A stretch of DNA of 64,000 bases from Singulisphaera sp. Its GTDB lineage: Bacteria > Planctomycetota > Planctomycetia > Isosphaerales > Isosphaeraceae. The notes beneath the pieces are model-generated. The model searched no databases. It was given only the letters and a program-made list of their open reading frames with translations, and was not told the DNA's origin. The DNA is taken from NCBI GenBank assembly GCA_027451445.1, contig DAIDJG010000013.1, forward strand, positions 1-64,000. The letters run 5' to 3'. Within the stretch, counting starts at the first letter, position 1. Every line of letters starts with the position of its first letter. Positions 1-9,089 of the stretch are shown here, one piece after another. The position numbers and the translations under genes were made by a program.

Positions 1-2510
1 GTGGTGGTGCCGTCGCCCCAGTCGATGGTCGCGGTGAAGTCGCTGGCGGCGTGGCCGGCATAGGTGTCAAAGAACGACGCCACGACGCCGGTAATGCTTG
101 CGGGTTCCGTGTCCGAAAAGGTGAGTGGCTCGGGGGTCAACGAGTCGAGATCGGCGACGTTTGCGGTCGACTGGGCGCTCGACTGTGGCGCATCGGGATA
201 CGTCTCGCCGAACGTCACGACCACGGGGAACTGGCCCTCGTCGGCGTACGTATGAGTGCCGGACACCGTAAAGTTGCCCGCTCCCCCGTCGATAATCCCC
301 GATGTGGTGGTGCCGTCGCCCCAGTCGATGGTCGCGTTGAAATCGCTGGCCGGAGAGGCGGTATTGGTGTCGGCAAAACTCGCGACGGCTCCGCTGAACA
401 CTGTGCCTTCGGTCGGCGTCAGGGTCGTCAGCTCCGGCGTCAGCGTGTCGCTGTCGGCGACGACCGCGAGTGAGGTCGTCCCGGCTCCCGTAAAGCCGTC
501 GGGATCGGCGATGAAGACTTGCACATTGTCCTCACCCTCGTCGGCATAGGTATGTTCGCCGGAGACCGTGAACAGGCCGTCCCCGCCGGAGACGTTACCG
601 GTCGTGGTGGTGCCGTCGCCCCAAAAGATGGTCGCGGTCAGGTCGTCGGCTGTGTTGGCCGTGTTAGCATCAGTGAAGGTGGCTACGGCGCCGTTGAACG
701 CCTGCTGCTCTGTCGGATTGATCGTCTGCGGCTGGCCCGTGAAGTAGTCGGCCTCATGGACATACCTAGGCATCGTGAGTGTCAATGGTGCCGATGCCGG
801 CGCCTGGGTCGTCTGAAACGTCAGAGTGACCGTGTACCAACCTTCGTCGGCGTACGTGTGCGTGCCTTGAATCTGGCCCACGGGGATTCCGGAGCCGTTG
901 CCGTCACCTGAGGGGAGGACGATGGTCCCCGCAGTGGTCGTTCCGTCGCCCCAGTCGATCGTCGCCGAGTAGCCGTCGTCCGAGTCGGCGTCGTTGCCGT
1001 CGCTGAAGCCCGCCAGGGTCACCGTTTGCGCTTGGCCCTCAACGAAGTTCCATGGGCCACCGCCCCATAGCCTCAGGTCGGATTCGGCGACGTCGACCGT
1101 CGAGGACGCTGAGGCCGAAGCGCCGTCGTCGTCGGATAGCGTCACGACGGCCGAGTACACTCCGGCATCCGAATAGACGTGATTCCCGAAGACGGCGAAT
1201 TCATTTCCGGTGAGTGCCCCAATGGGTCCGTCAAGATAAACGCGTCCAGCCGTGGTCGTGCCGTCACCCCAGTCGATGGTCGCCGTGAAGTCGCTTGGCG
1301 CGTTCCCGGCGTAGGCGTCGAGAAAGGTCGCAATCGTACCGTAAAACGCCTGGTGCTCGTTCGCCGTGATGGTCTGTGGCTGCGGCGTGAGGGAGTCCGC
1401 GTCCGCGACCGTTGCTGTGAAGGGCGCGGTCAGCGAAGCGGCTAAAGGCTCGAGCTCAGCGATGGTGACATGGAGAGTGTACTGCCCTTCGTCGCGATAC
1501 GTGTGCGGACCGGAGACGAAGAGCATGCCGCCTCCGCCGGTGACGATACCCTCCGTGAGGGTGCCGTCACCCCAGTCGATCGTCGCGCTGAATTCGCTCG
1601 CCTGCGCGTTCGAGTTGGCGTCGGCGAACGTGGCGACGATTCCGGTGAACGGTTGCCCTTCCACCGCGTTGATCGTCGTGGATTGTGCGGAGAGGACGTC
1701 GGCTTCGCCGACGAGCGCTACCCCCTTCGCGGTGGCCGTGGCCGAGCCGGGGGCGTTTTCGGTCAGTGTGACGACCGTGGCGTACTTGCCCTCGTCCGCA
1801 TAGCTGTGGTCGCCCGTGACGGAGAACGTGCCGCCGCCGCCGGAAACGACGCCCGCCGTCATCGTGCCGTCCCCCCAGTCGATCTTGGCGGTGAAGTCGC
1901 TCGCCGGACTGTTCGTGTATGTGTCGCCGAACGTGGCGACCGCACTACCGACGTACTGGCCTTCCGCCGGCGTGATCGTCAACGAATTCGCCGTCAGCAC
2001 GTCCGACTCGGCGACGTCCATGGTCGTCGAGCTGGAAACGGTGTCGTTCCCCGCTGCGCCCGAGGATCCGACCGTGACCGTAACGACGTACGAGCCTTCG
2101 TCGATGTAGTCGTGCGTACCGGACACGGTCGCCATACCGTCGTGGTCATCGGTGATCGTGCCGGCACTGGTGGTGCCGTCACCCCAATCAATGGTCGCGG
2201 TGAGATCGTCGGACGGATCGATCAGACCCCCATCGCTAAACGTCGCCACGGTAAAGAGGCCGGGCATGCCCTCGAAAGCCGCGATGCTCGGAGTCGTCGC
2301 GAATCCAAGGTCGGATTCGGCGACGTCAATGCGCCCGGTCGCTGAGGCCTGGCCGGTGCCCGGCGCATCCTCGCTCATCGTGACGGTGGCGGTGTATTCC
2401 GTATCCTCGCCGTAGGCATGAGTGCCATAGACCACATACGATCCGTCACCCGTACCCACGACGGTCCCGATACTGGTCGTGCCGTCGCCCCAGTCGACGG
2501 TGGCGGTGAA
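1..2510 (-). repeat. Nine tandem ~300-330 bp repeats encoding PKD-like domains
   Basis: The plus-strand string ccgtcgccccagtcgat (or close variants) recurs at about 18, 318, 618, 948, 1266, 1566, 1873, 2184 and 2485, spacing 300-330 bp. It is the reverse complement of the codons for I-D-W-G-D-G. Spacing is regular and nucleotide similarity is high, so the copies look like recent tandem expansion inside the gene. Two more divergent copies sit at about 2875 and 3490 outside the regular array. The array continues past the left edge. Confidence 0.9.
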
Positions 2511-3914
2511 GTCGGCTGCCGAATTATCGGCGAACGTGTCGTCAAACGCGGCGACCACGCCGGTGAACGCTTGGTGTTCGAGGGCGGCCAGGGTTTCGTC
2601 GTGGCCGGTGAGGACATCCGAGTCATCAAGGGTCCCGGACCCGGACGCCGTAAGGCTCGGATCGCCGTCGGTTGGGGTCGCGTTCGCGGTCAACATCGCC
2701 TGGACCGACCACGGGCCTTCGTCGGAGTAGCCGTGGTACCCGAAGGTTGAGATATCAGTGACATCGCGCTCCCAGTATGAAAGGGATCCATTGCTCCCTT
2801 CGTATGTGGTGTTCACGGAATAATTGACGCTGCCTGCGCCCTCGCCGCCGACGGGCAGGCCGTCGCCAAAGTCAAACTGAGGAGCAAGCGTGAGGTCGAG
2901 TGGAGCCCCGGAAATGTAGTAAGTGCCCGCCTCGTCCTCGCTGTACTGCGTGCCGAAATCAAGGCCGTTGAAAAACCCTTGGATGACAGCGAATGATTCT
3001 TCTCCTTGCAGGCTCGCCGTGTAGGATGAGTCCAACGGTTTGATTGACGATGGGTGCGTTGAAGCTCGCGAATGAGGCGAATGCGACCGTTTGGTCCGGG
3101 CCTGAACCGACGCGGACCAGACCGACGCGAGCCAGGGTAGCCCGGGGTGTTTCGCGTGATGGCCGGCGTGCCGCGCCGGGATAGCGGTATGGGCGGGCGG
3201 CATCGAAGCGACGTTGCTTTGAAGCGCCGCGGGGTTGATGCGGGTCGCGTGGACCGTCGTGCCCGTCGTGCCGACTCCCTGTTCTGTGCCGGCGGCATCG
3301 CCGTACCAATCGACCTTGATGCTCGCGGCGTAGCTTCCAGCGTGCTTGTAGACGTGCGCCGCGCTGACCGTGAAGTTACTACGCGTGTACTCGACGATCG
3401 TTTGAAGCGGCTGGCCGTCGACCCCGCCGCGGGTCCGGATGGTCTCGTGGACCTGAAAGCTGACGCCCGCGCCGGTCTGGCGCGTACCGTCGCCGAAATC
3501 GATCGTGGCGACGAACGGCACGTTCGCGGGCGGCCCCTGGGTGGTGACGACCGGAGCGGATCCCGACTCGTAGGTCGTGGTGACGACCGTCGTGTAAACC
3601 AGACTCGGCAGGGAGACGTTCAAGGTCGTCGACGCACCCGCCATTGTCCAGACCGGTGCGCTCGAATTGACGCTTGGATCGCTGAGGCCGGCAAGGGCGA
3701 CGTTGGTCGCAACGCGTTCGTTGTCCTGGACGCGAGCGTCGGAGACGACGGTTGCGGTATGGTTCGCAAGCGGGCCCGCACCGAGAATCGCCAGTGGACC
3801 AGCGGGGTCCGTCGACCGGGAGAGCATGACACGTTCTTCCATCGCCTCAAACATCGGTCTCAGGGCGCGCAAGCGCCGAAGGCGGCGGACGGACGAGGGG
3901 ATCCGGCGGCTCAT
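1..3914 (-). CDS. Giant surface protein with PKD-like WGDG repeats and LEPR-XLL-like N-terminal signal (partial, C-terminus off the left edge)
   Basis: The frame reads leftward from ATG 3914 (in-frame TAG just upstream, AGGAAG ribosome site before it) and stays open to base 1, giving 1304 visible codons. Residues about 21-31 read RPMFEAMEERVMLS-like, the planctomycete LEPR-XLL-type N-terminal signal. The motif A-T-I-D-W/F-G-D-G-T recurs near 3490, 2875, 2485, 2184, 1873, 1566, 1266, 948, 618, 318 and 18, each module also carrying a T-Y-A-D-E-G strand followed by Y-T-V-T-V. This is the pattern of PKD/Ig-like beta-sandwich domains. Role is inferred as cell-surface or exported structural/adhesive protein. 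Many plus-strand ORFs in this interval are shadows of the repeats. The end and any anchoring domain are outside the window. Confidence 0.85.
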   Translation of the reverse strand, partial: MSRRIPSSVRRLRRLRALRPMFEAMEERVMLSRSTDPAGPLAILGAGPLANHTATVVSDARVQDNERVATNVALAGLSDPSVNSSAPVWTMAGASTTLNVSLPSLVYTTVVTTTYESGSAPVVTTQGPPANVPFVATIDFGDGTRQTGAGVSFQVHETIRTRGGVDGQPLQTIVEYTRSNFTVSAAHVYKHAGSYAASIKVDWYGDAAGTEQGVGTTGTTVHATRINPAALQSNVASMPPAHTAIPARHAGHHAKHPGLPWLASVWSASVQARTKRSHSPHSRASTHPSSIKPLDSSYTASLQGEESFAVIQGFFNGLDFGTQYSEDEAGTYYISGAPLDLTLAPQFDFGDGLPVGGEGAGSVNYSVNTTYEGSNGSLSYWERDVTDISTFGYHGYSDEGPWSVQAMLTANATPTDGDPSLTASGSGTLDDSDVLTGHDETLAALEHQAFTGVVAAFDDTFADNSAADFTATVDWGDGTTSIGTVVGTGDGSYVVYGTHAYGEDTEYTATVTMSEDAPGTGQASATGRIDVAESDLGFATTPSIAAFEGMPGLFTVATFSDGGLIDPSDDLTATIDWGDGTTSAGTITDDHDGMATVSGTHDYIDEGSYVVTVTVGSSGAAGNDTVSSSTTMDVAESDVLTANSLTITPAEGQYVGSAVATFGDTYTNSPASDFTAKIDWGDGTMTAGVVSGGGGTFSVTGDHSYADEGKYATVVTLTENAPGSATATAKGVALVGEADVLSAQSTTINAVEGQPFTGIVATFADANSNAQASEFSATIDWGDGTLTEGIVTGGGGMLFVSGPHTYRDEGQYTLHVTIAELEPLAASLTAPFTATVADADSLTPQPQTITANEHQAFYGTIATFLDAYAGNAPSDFTATIDWGDGTTTAGRVYLDGPIGALTGNEFAVFGNHVYSDAGVYSAVVTLSDDDGASASASSTVDVAESDLRLWGGGPWNFVEGQAQTVTLAGFSDGNDADSDDGYSATIDWGDGTTTAGTIVLPSGDGNGSGIPVGQIQGTHTYADEGWYTVTLTFQTTQAPASAPLTLTMPRYVHEADYFTGQPQTINPTEQQAFNGAVATFTDANTANTADDLTATIFWGDGTTTTGNVSGGDGLFTVSGEHTYADEGEDNVQVFIADPDGFTGAGTTSLAVVADSDTLTPELTTLTPTEGTVFSGAVASFADTNTASPASDFNATIDWGDGTTTSGIIDGGAGNFTVSGTHTYADEGQFPVVVTFGETYPDAPQSSAQSTANVADLDSLTPEPLTFSDTEPASITGVVASFFDTYAGHAASDFTATIDWGDGTT

Positions 3915-4478
3915 GGCGGCTTCCTCGGTGGTGACGAGACAATACGATCCCTAACACGTCTCCTGGCGCGGAGAGTGGCCTGGTATTGCGACGACGGTTC
4001 AGACCCGGCGCCGCAGGCGCCGAGGTATCGCCGGGAGGCTCCGGCAAGCGGTATCGGGCGCGAAACGATCGACGATTGGCGAAACCCGTGCGAATCGACG
4101 ATTGGCTCGCTTGAACGAATGGGGGGGATGATAGACAGGAGTACCGTGTAAAGGCAAACAAAAAAAGCAAGGGATCTTCGGAATCATCCGTTATCGGGCA
4201 ATTACGCTCGAAAGCAATGCCATATCTGCTTCGGGTGCCGGATTTAATCGATGATTGGCGTGAGCGTAAGTTTTTTCGAGCCATGTCGAAGGAGAGTAGG
4301 TATCACAGCGGTTATTTCCTTCCTTTGCCTGGCCAATCCGTTCACGCACGACGACTTGGCGTGGCGGGAAAAGACTCCAGGATATGCATCGCGCAAGGAA
4401 GGAGAGGGCATCTCATGCCAGGTTGCTTCGGTCGATAGCATCAATTCAAACAATCAAGAACGCCCGTCAAAGTGCATG
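3915..4478. other. Gene-free stretch between the giant surface gene and the intron remnant
   Basis: No reading frame here has a recognisable product. The first part (3915-3990) should contain the promoter and leader of the leftward giant gene. The rest may contain more decayed intron sequence, but I could not recognise any reverse-transcriptase motif upstream of 4479. Confidence 0.5.
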
Positions 4479-4866
4479 TTCAGTCCGATTTCCCCTTTCG
4501 CAATGCATGTCCTGGGGCCTTTCGTCGTGAAGCGAAAGACGTCCACGAGCCGCCTCAGCCGCGGCTTGAAAACCCTCTCGGAATGGTGCCGGGTCAACCG
4601 TCACCAGCCGATGAGGGAACAGCACCGGACTTTGAGTCAGAAGCTTAAGGGGGCACTTTGCGTACTACGGGATCACCGGCAACTCCAATGCGCTGGGTCG
4701 CTTCCGTACCGGCGCCACTTGGCTCTGGAAGCGTTGGCTGTCACGCCGGCGACGGCATGGCGGACGGATGACTTGGGCTCGCCTCAATCGCTTCCTGAAG
4801 CGCTACCCGCTTCCGCCAGCGATCGCGCTCCGCTCAAAGTGCCGTCCCGCAGCGATTGTGACATGA
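4479..4866 (+). pseudogene. ltrA: Decayed group II intron maturase/reverse transcriptase, C-terminal fragment with frameshift
   Basis: Two adjoining frames together read like the C-terminus of bacterial group II intron-encoded proteins. Frame one (about 4479-4652) gives FVVKRKTSTSRLSRGL then NRHQPMREQHRTLSQKLKG, matching the thumb/maturase region (VVKRKT ... REQ...L..KLRG). Frame two (4651-4866) continues GHFAYYGITGNSNALGRFR, W-K-R-W-L-S-R-R, M-T-W-A-R-L-N-R-F-L, YPLPPA and ends at TGA 4864-4866. The join is a run of five G at 4649-4653, where one extra G would account for the shift. The N-terminal finger/palm with the YADD catalytic motif is absent, so it cannot be an active reverse transcriptase. 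Confidence 0.85.
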
Positions 4867-4867
4867 C

Positions 4868-4940
4868 GAGCCAGATGCCTTAATTGGGCACGTCTGGATC
4901 TGTGGGAGCCCTGGGAGAGCGATCCCCCAGGGCGACCCGG
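4868..4940 (+). ncRNA. Group II intron 3' end: domain V and domain VI hairpins
   Basis: Directly after the maturase stop, 4868-4900 starts GAGCC and folds CAGATGCC against GGCACGTCTG, the shape of a group II domain V (AGC triad near the base, an ACG bulge on the 3' arm). 4904-4938 folds GCCCTGGG (4908-4915) against CCCAGGGC (4926-4933) with an outer GGG/CCC and an unpaired GA, so A4935 is a candidate branch point in a domain VI. One pair near the base of domain V looks mismatched. The position right behind the maturase fragment supports the call. The intron's 5' half is not visible. Confidence 0.75.
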
Positions 4941-6480
4941 CCCAATTCCGCTTCAATTCCGCTTCGAGCGCTCGATATGAGTTCTCATCGCAAAGCGGGT
5001 TCATCGAACGGGTGAAGCCCCACGCTACGCAGTTTGCGGCATGCACTCGGCGTCCGGCGACGAACTGCGAAATCCTTGAGGCCGCCAGATTTTTTTCCGA
5101 ATATTCGGCACCCGCGGCCGTATACTAAGTGGTCTTTAGTTCAGATGCCACGTTTCGCACCGGCCGGCCTCATCCCAGGGGGCCAAGGTCGGTCGAAAAA
5201 CGGTATCGGAGGGTCGGCTCATCATGTCGCCAAAACATTGCAGAACAGACCGTTCTTCCACTCGCCTCCATCGCACGCCGCGTTCGTCTGGCAGGTCACC
5301 GTCGGCGGAGGAAACGAAGACGCGTATTGGTACGATCGCACCGAGGATTTGCTGCCATATTAATTCCGATATGCTCGCGATCGGCGTCATGAGGATGAGA
5401 CGAGACGAGATCGGAGGATCCTGTTGGGACAAGAGTCATACACCATATTTCGGATTTCTCGTAAATTTCGGAAGCCGTTTTCGAAGTAAGATGCGGATGT
5501 TTGCAGAAAATATACAAAATAGGAGGTGTTTCTTGTCTCGGACCGCTGGCTGTTCCGTGCCGACCCTACCGCTTCGAGGATCACGAATTAGATGGCGTGG
5601 AGGCGCGGTATCTTCACTTTCGCTGATATCGCTTATCGGAAATTCGGAAATTCGGAACCCGTTGGTACGTAAGGGGTCTTCATTTCCGATCAACGGTCTT
5701 ATCGGAAACGCCCGCGACCTCTCCAACCTATTTTTCTTGACTCGTCGGAACAAAGGGATTTCGATCGCGCGCCGGTCGCATGGCTCGGAGAGGGTGACTG
5801 CTCAACGTCGTTGCGCCTCCCTGCCCTGGCGGACTGGTCGGATCCAAATCGACTTCGGATGCTCGATGCGCGACCGCGACCGACCTCCTTCCGTAAACGC
5901 GTCCGATTCCGTCGCCACGCACCGCCAGCGCTCCCGCATCGCCGTCGCGAAAAGCCGCGACCCCGCGAACGCAATTGATATGAAGGACTCACGATAACCC
6001 GCCGAACATCCGGCTGTCCGGCAGCAGTCATCGTATCGGTGTAGGCCGTAAAACCCGACTCCGGTAACTTTGACGATTGAGCGAAGCGTAGGCCCCATCG
6101 TGTGTTAAACTAGAGCGATCGCATGGGTCGGGTGGAGTTGGCGCCTTGGCGGCTGCATCTGATTCGGTGAGAGAAACCGTAAGGTCCGTGGAACTCTTGA
6201 TTGCCGCAGAGCGTCCAATTCGTAGGCCGTTTCATCGTGCGGTCCGACCGCAGCTCCTCCCGCGTCGAACCGGTCCTGGGTTGACTGCAAGGTGTTGCGA
6301 CGCAGGAGGTTGGCGGCTGCGTTGACGCTGGAGAGTCTGCTGTGCTAGCGTGATTCTGCTCCCGGCTCGCTTCGTGTGCGCCGGTCTTCTTGACCTGTCT
6401 CGTGCTAATCTTCGATCGAATTCGCGATAAACCCGTGTCCCGCGCGCGGCCCCGTTCGGGTGCCAGAGGAGAGTGATTGT
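4941..6480. other. Gene-free stretch, partly AT-rich, upstream of the pilus-type operon
   Basis: No convincing gene. ORFs here have unstructured Arg/Ser-rich translations. A lower-GC island at about 5430-5720 contains repeated TTCGGAA strings (for example near 5640) resembling sequence at 32830-32890. The last 160 bases hold the likely promoter and leader of the operon starting at 6481. Confidence 0.5.
6322..6351 (+). promoter_or_regulatory. Candidate sigma-70-type promoter of the pilus-type operon
   Basis: TTGACG at 6322-6327 and TAGCGT at 6346-6351 are separated by 18 bases, about 130 bases ahead of the start codon at 6481. The -10 box is a poor match, so this is a weak call. Confidence 0.3.
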
Positions 6481-8940
6481 ATGGCGAAAATCCAGGCCGT
6501 CTGGGCGCTCGACATCGGCCAAGCGGCACTCAAGGCGTTGAAGCTCGTCCCTGGCGAGACGCCCGACCAGGTGACGGCGGAGGCCTTCGACTATGTGGAA
6601 TACCCCAAGATTCTCAGCCAGCCGGACGCCGACCCCGATCAGTTGGTGCGCGAGGCGCTCGAGACGTTCCTGGAACGGAACGACCTGAAAGGGTGCAAAG
6701 TCGCAATCGGGGTGCCGGGACAGGCCGGGCTCGTCAAATTCATCAAACTCCCCCCCGTCGAGAAGAAGCGCATTCCGGACATCGTGAAGTTCGAGGCGAG
6801 GCAGCAGATTCCCTTCGCGCTCGAAGAGGTGGTCTGGGCCTACCAGCAGATCGGTGATGAAGACGAAGGGGCCAGCGACGACGACTTCACCATGGCGGAG
6901 GTCGGGCTGTTCGCGATGAAACGCGACCAGATCAACCGCGCGATCCTGCCGTTTCGGGTTGCGGGCATCGAGGTCGACGTGGTGCAGATGGGGCCGATTG
7001 CGCTCTACAACTTCATCACGTTCGACCAGATCAAGGGGAGTGAGTCGAAGGACTCCGTCGTCCTGCTTGATATCGGGGCGGACAACACGGACCTGATCAT
7101 CACCGACGGTACCCGTATCTGGCAGCGCAACGTGCCCATCGGCGGCAACCACTTTACGCGGGCATTGACCAAGGAGCTGAAGCTCACGTTCGCCAAGGCC
7201 GAGCACCTCAAGCGGAACGCGACCAAGGCGCCCGATCCGCGCTCGATCTTCACGGCGATGCGCGGGGTGTTCAACGACTTCGCGAGCGAGATCAATCGTT
7301 CGATCGGGTTCTACTCCAGTGTCAACCGCTCGGCGAAGATCTCGAAGATCGTTGGCCTGGGCAATGGTTTCAAGCTCCCCGGCTTGCAGAAGTTCCTCCA
7401 GCAGAACCTCAGCCACGAGGTCGAGAAGCTGGAGACATTTGCCAAGATGGTTGGCGAGGAGGTCAAGACGGCTCCTCAGTTCCAGGAGAACCTCGCGTCG
7501 TTCGGAGTTGCGTACGGCCTGGGGGTTCAGGGACTGGCACGCAGCGGGCTGCGAACGAACCTCTTGCCGCCGGAGATCGAACAGATCCGGCTCATTCGGG
7601 CCAAGAAACCCTGGGCGTTGGTGGCCTCCGCGCTGCTGATGGTCGGGTTTGGCGGGCTGTTCATGGGCGATTACAGCGTCCTGGCGACGGTCATCAAACC
7701 GGAATTCGACAACGCGGTGAAGTCGGCCAAGTCGACCTCGCAACAGGGCGCCCAGTTCAAGACGGACTTCGGGACGGCCAAGGGGGCGTGGCAGGCCAAG
7801 TTCGACGAGGGGAAGGCGCTTGTTCCCGATCCGACCGACCGAGGGCGCTGGCCGGCGTTCTTGAAGACGATCAATGAACATCTTCCGAACCCCATCGCCG
7901 AGCTGAAACTCGATCCGAACCGGCCGAGCGACGTGCCGATCATCGACAAGCTGCGGGTCCACGTGGACCTGATCAAGCCCGTCTGGCGGAAGGACGTGGC
8001 GGCCGAGTGGTTCAGCATGGCTCCGCCGGTTGGACCACGCGACGACCTCAAGCGACTCGTACACCCGCTCGATCGGGACAAGCCCCCCGCGGGTTCGGGC
8101 TGGATCGTGCAGATCGTGGGGCACCACTACAACCCGATTCCTTCGAAGGCCGAAAGAAGCCTTCCTGAAGACAGTCCGAAGCGCACGGAGTTCGGACCGT
8201 ACTTCTATCTCGTCAAGAAGGTTCTTCCCCGGCTCAATGCGCCCGACTTGCGGCTCTACGGCGTCAACCACGTGACCCTCGCGTGGCTCACGATCGAACG
8301 GGAGTGGACCAGCGAAAAGGGGGCACAGAACAACAACCTGTCGTCCAACGCGGTTCCGCTCCTTGACCGGGCAACTGCGGCTGTGACGGAGGGAGCGGCC
8401 GGTAGCGGTAGCGGCGGGTCAATGGATGCGATGCAACGCGCGATGATGGGCGGTGGATCGGGCAGCATGCAAGGCGGAATGATGAAAGGAATGGGCGGGT
8501 CCGGCGGCATGATGCCGGGCATGATGCCCGGGATGATGCCGGGAATGATGCCTGGGATGATGCCCGGCGGGATGGCTGACGCGAAGGAGAAGGAGAAGCT
8601 GGTGACGCTTACGCGCACCGACTTCCTGATCCAGTTCGTCTGGCAGCCGCCGACGCCCGAGGAGACTCCCAAGACAGAGGAGGAACTCAAGACCAAACTC
8701 GCCGCCATCACCAAGGACCTCATCGATGCGCAGACGGGACAATCGGAGGTGCGGATCGATGAGTCGACGATCGAGAAAGCCTCCCTCGAACAGTCGAAAG
8801 CCGTGGAGAACGCCTTGACCAAATCGGCTGCGACACCGGGGATGCCGGGAGCTGTGCCGGGTGCTCCGGCTGCGGTGCCGGGTGCTCCGGCTGCGGTGCC
8901 GGGTGGTGTGCCGGCGGTTCCGCCCGCGACACCGAAGTGA
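6481..8940 (+). CDS. pilM: PilM-type actin-like ATPase fused to a PilN-like membrane segment
   Basis: 819 residues from ATG 6481, chosen over GTG 6460 because AGGAG (6467-6471) sits 9 bases upstream. Residues about 1-355 are PilM: an actin/FtsA-like fold with A-L-D-I-G near residue 9, the VGLFAMKRD region and a second nucleotide motif VVLLDIGADNTDLII. In type IV pili and type II secretion, PilM is the cytoplasmic ring that binds the N-terminal INLLP-like motif of PilN. Here a T-N-L-L-P-P-E motif (residues 359-365) follows the PilM domain directly, then one membrane helix (about 378-400) and a periplasmic part, which is how PilN begins. I therefore read it as a PilM-PilN fusion. Residues about 647-698 are Met/Gly-rich (repeated MMPG), and the C-terminus repeats PGAPAAV. 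It heads an operon with the next two genes. Confidence 0.88.
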   Translation: MAKIQAVWALDIGQAALKALKLVPGETPDQVTAEAFDYVEYPKILSQPDADPDQLVREALETFLERNDLKGCKVAIGVPGQAGLVKFIKLPPVEKKRIPDIVKFEARQQIPFALEEVVWAYQQIGDEDEGASDDDFTMAEVGLFAMKRDQINRAILPFRVAGIEVDVVQMGPIALYNFITFDQIKGSESKDSVVLLDIGADNTDLIITDGTRIWQRNVPIGGNHFTRALTKELKLTFAKAEHLKRNATKAPDPRSIFTAMRGVFNDFASEINRSIGFYSSVNRSAKISKIVGLGNGFKLPGLQKFLQQNLSHEVEKLETFAKMVGEEVKTAPQFQENLASFGVAYGLGVQGLARSGLRTNLLPPEIEQIRLIRAKKPWALVASALLMVGFGGLFMGDYSVLATVIKPEFDNAVKSAKSTSQQGAQFKTDFGTAKGAWQAKFDEGKALVPDPTDRGRWPAFLKTINEHLPNPIAELKLDPNRPSDVPIIDKLRVHVDLIKPVWRKDVAAEWFSMAPPVGPRDDLKRLVHPLDRDKPPAGSGWIVQIVGHHYNPIPSKAERSLPEDSPKRTEFGPYFYLVKKVLPRLNAPDLRLYGVNHVTLAWLTIEREWTSEKGAQNNNLSSNAVPLLDRATAAVTEGAAGSGSGGSMDAMQRAMMGGGSGSMQGGMMKGMGGSGGMMPGMMPGMMPGMMPGMMPGGMADAKEKEKLVTLTRTDFLIQFVWQPPTPEETPKTEEELKTKLAAITKDLIDAQTGQSEVRIDESTIEKASLEQSKAVENALTKSAATPGMPGAVPGAPAAVPGAPAAVPGGVPAVPPATPK
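8515..8572 (+). repeat. Short tandem repeat encoding MMPG units
   Basis: About five copies of a 12-base unit (atgatgccgggc and variants) encode repeated M-M-P-G inside the PilM-PilN fusion. A second small repeat at about 8845-8900 (21-base unit) encodes PGAPAAV copies. Confidence 0.85.
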
Positions 8941-8948
8941 TTGTGAGT

Positions 8949-8985
8949 CCGTCCTGGGCCGGGTCCGAAAACCGGTCCAGGACGG
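8949..8985 (+). promoter_or_regulatory. Strong stem-loop between the first two pilus-operon genes
   Basis: CCGTCCTGGGCCGG (8949-8962) pairs with CCGGTCCAGGACGG (8972-8985) over 14 positions with one G-T wobble and a 9-base loop, starting 8 bases after the stop codon of the first gene. No T-run follows, so an attenuator or mRNA-stabilising hairpin is as likely as a terminator. Confidence 0.55.
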
Positions 8986-9089
8986 CCGCTCTACCGCGAA
9001 ATACGCCGGCTGGAATGATCTCGAGTGTCTTCGAAGTCGTTCCCGGGACCTCCTCCAAACGCTGCTGAATCCGAGAGGCCAGTGCGACC

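Noticed and set aside
5224-5997. Plus-strand ORF of 257 codons in the gene-poor stretch
   Set aside because: No ribosome site or recognisable fold; crosses an AT-rich island with palindromic strings.
6232-8271. Leftward ORF of 679 codons opposite pilM
   Set aside because: It lies antisense to the clearly conserved PilM domain; its Arg/Leu/Asp-rich translation has no domain features and arises from GC-rich codon bias.
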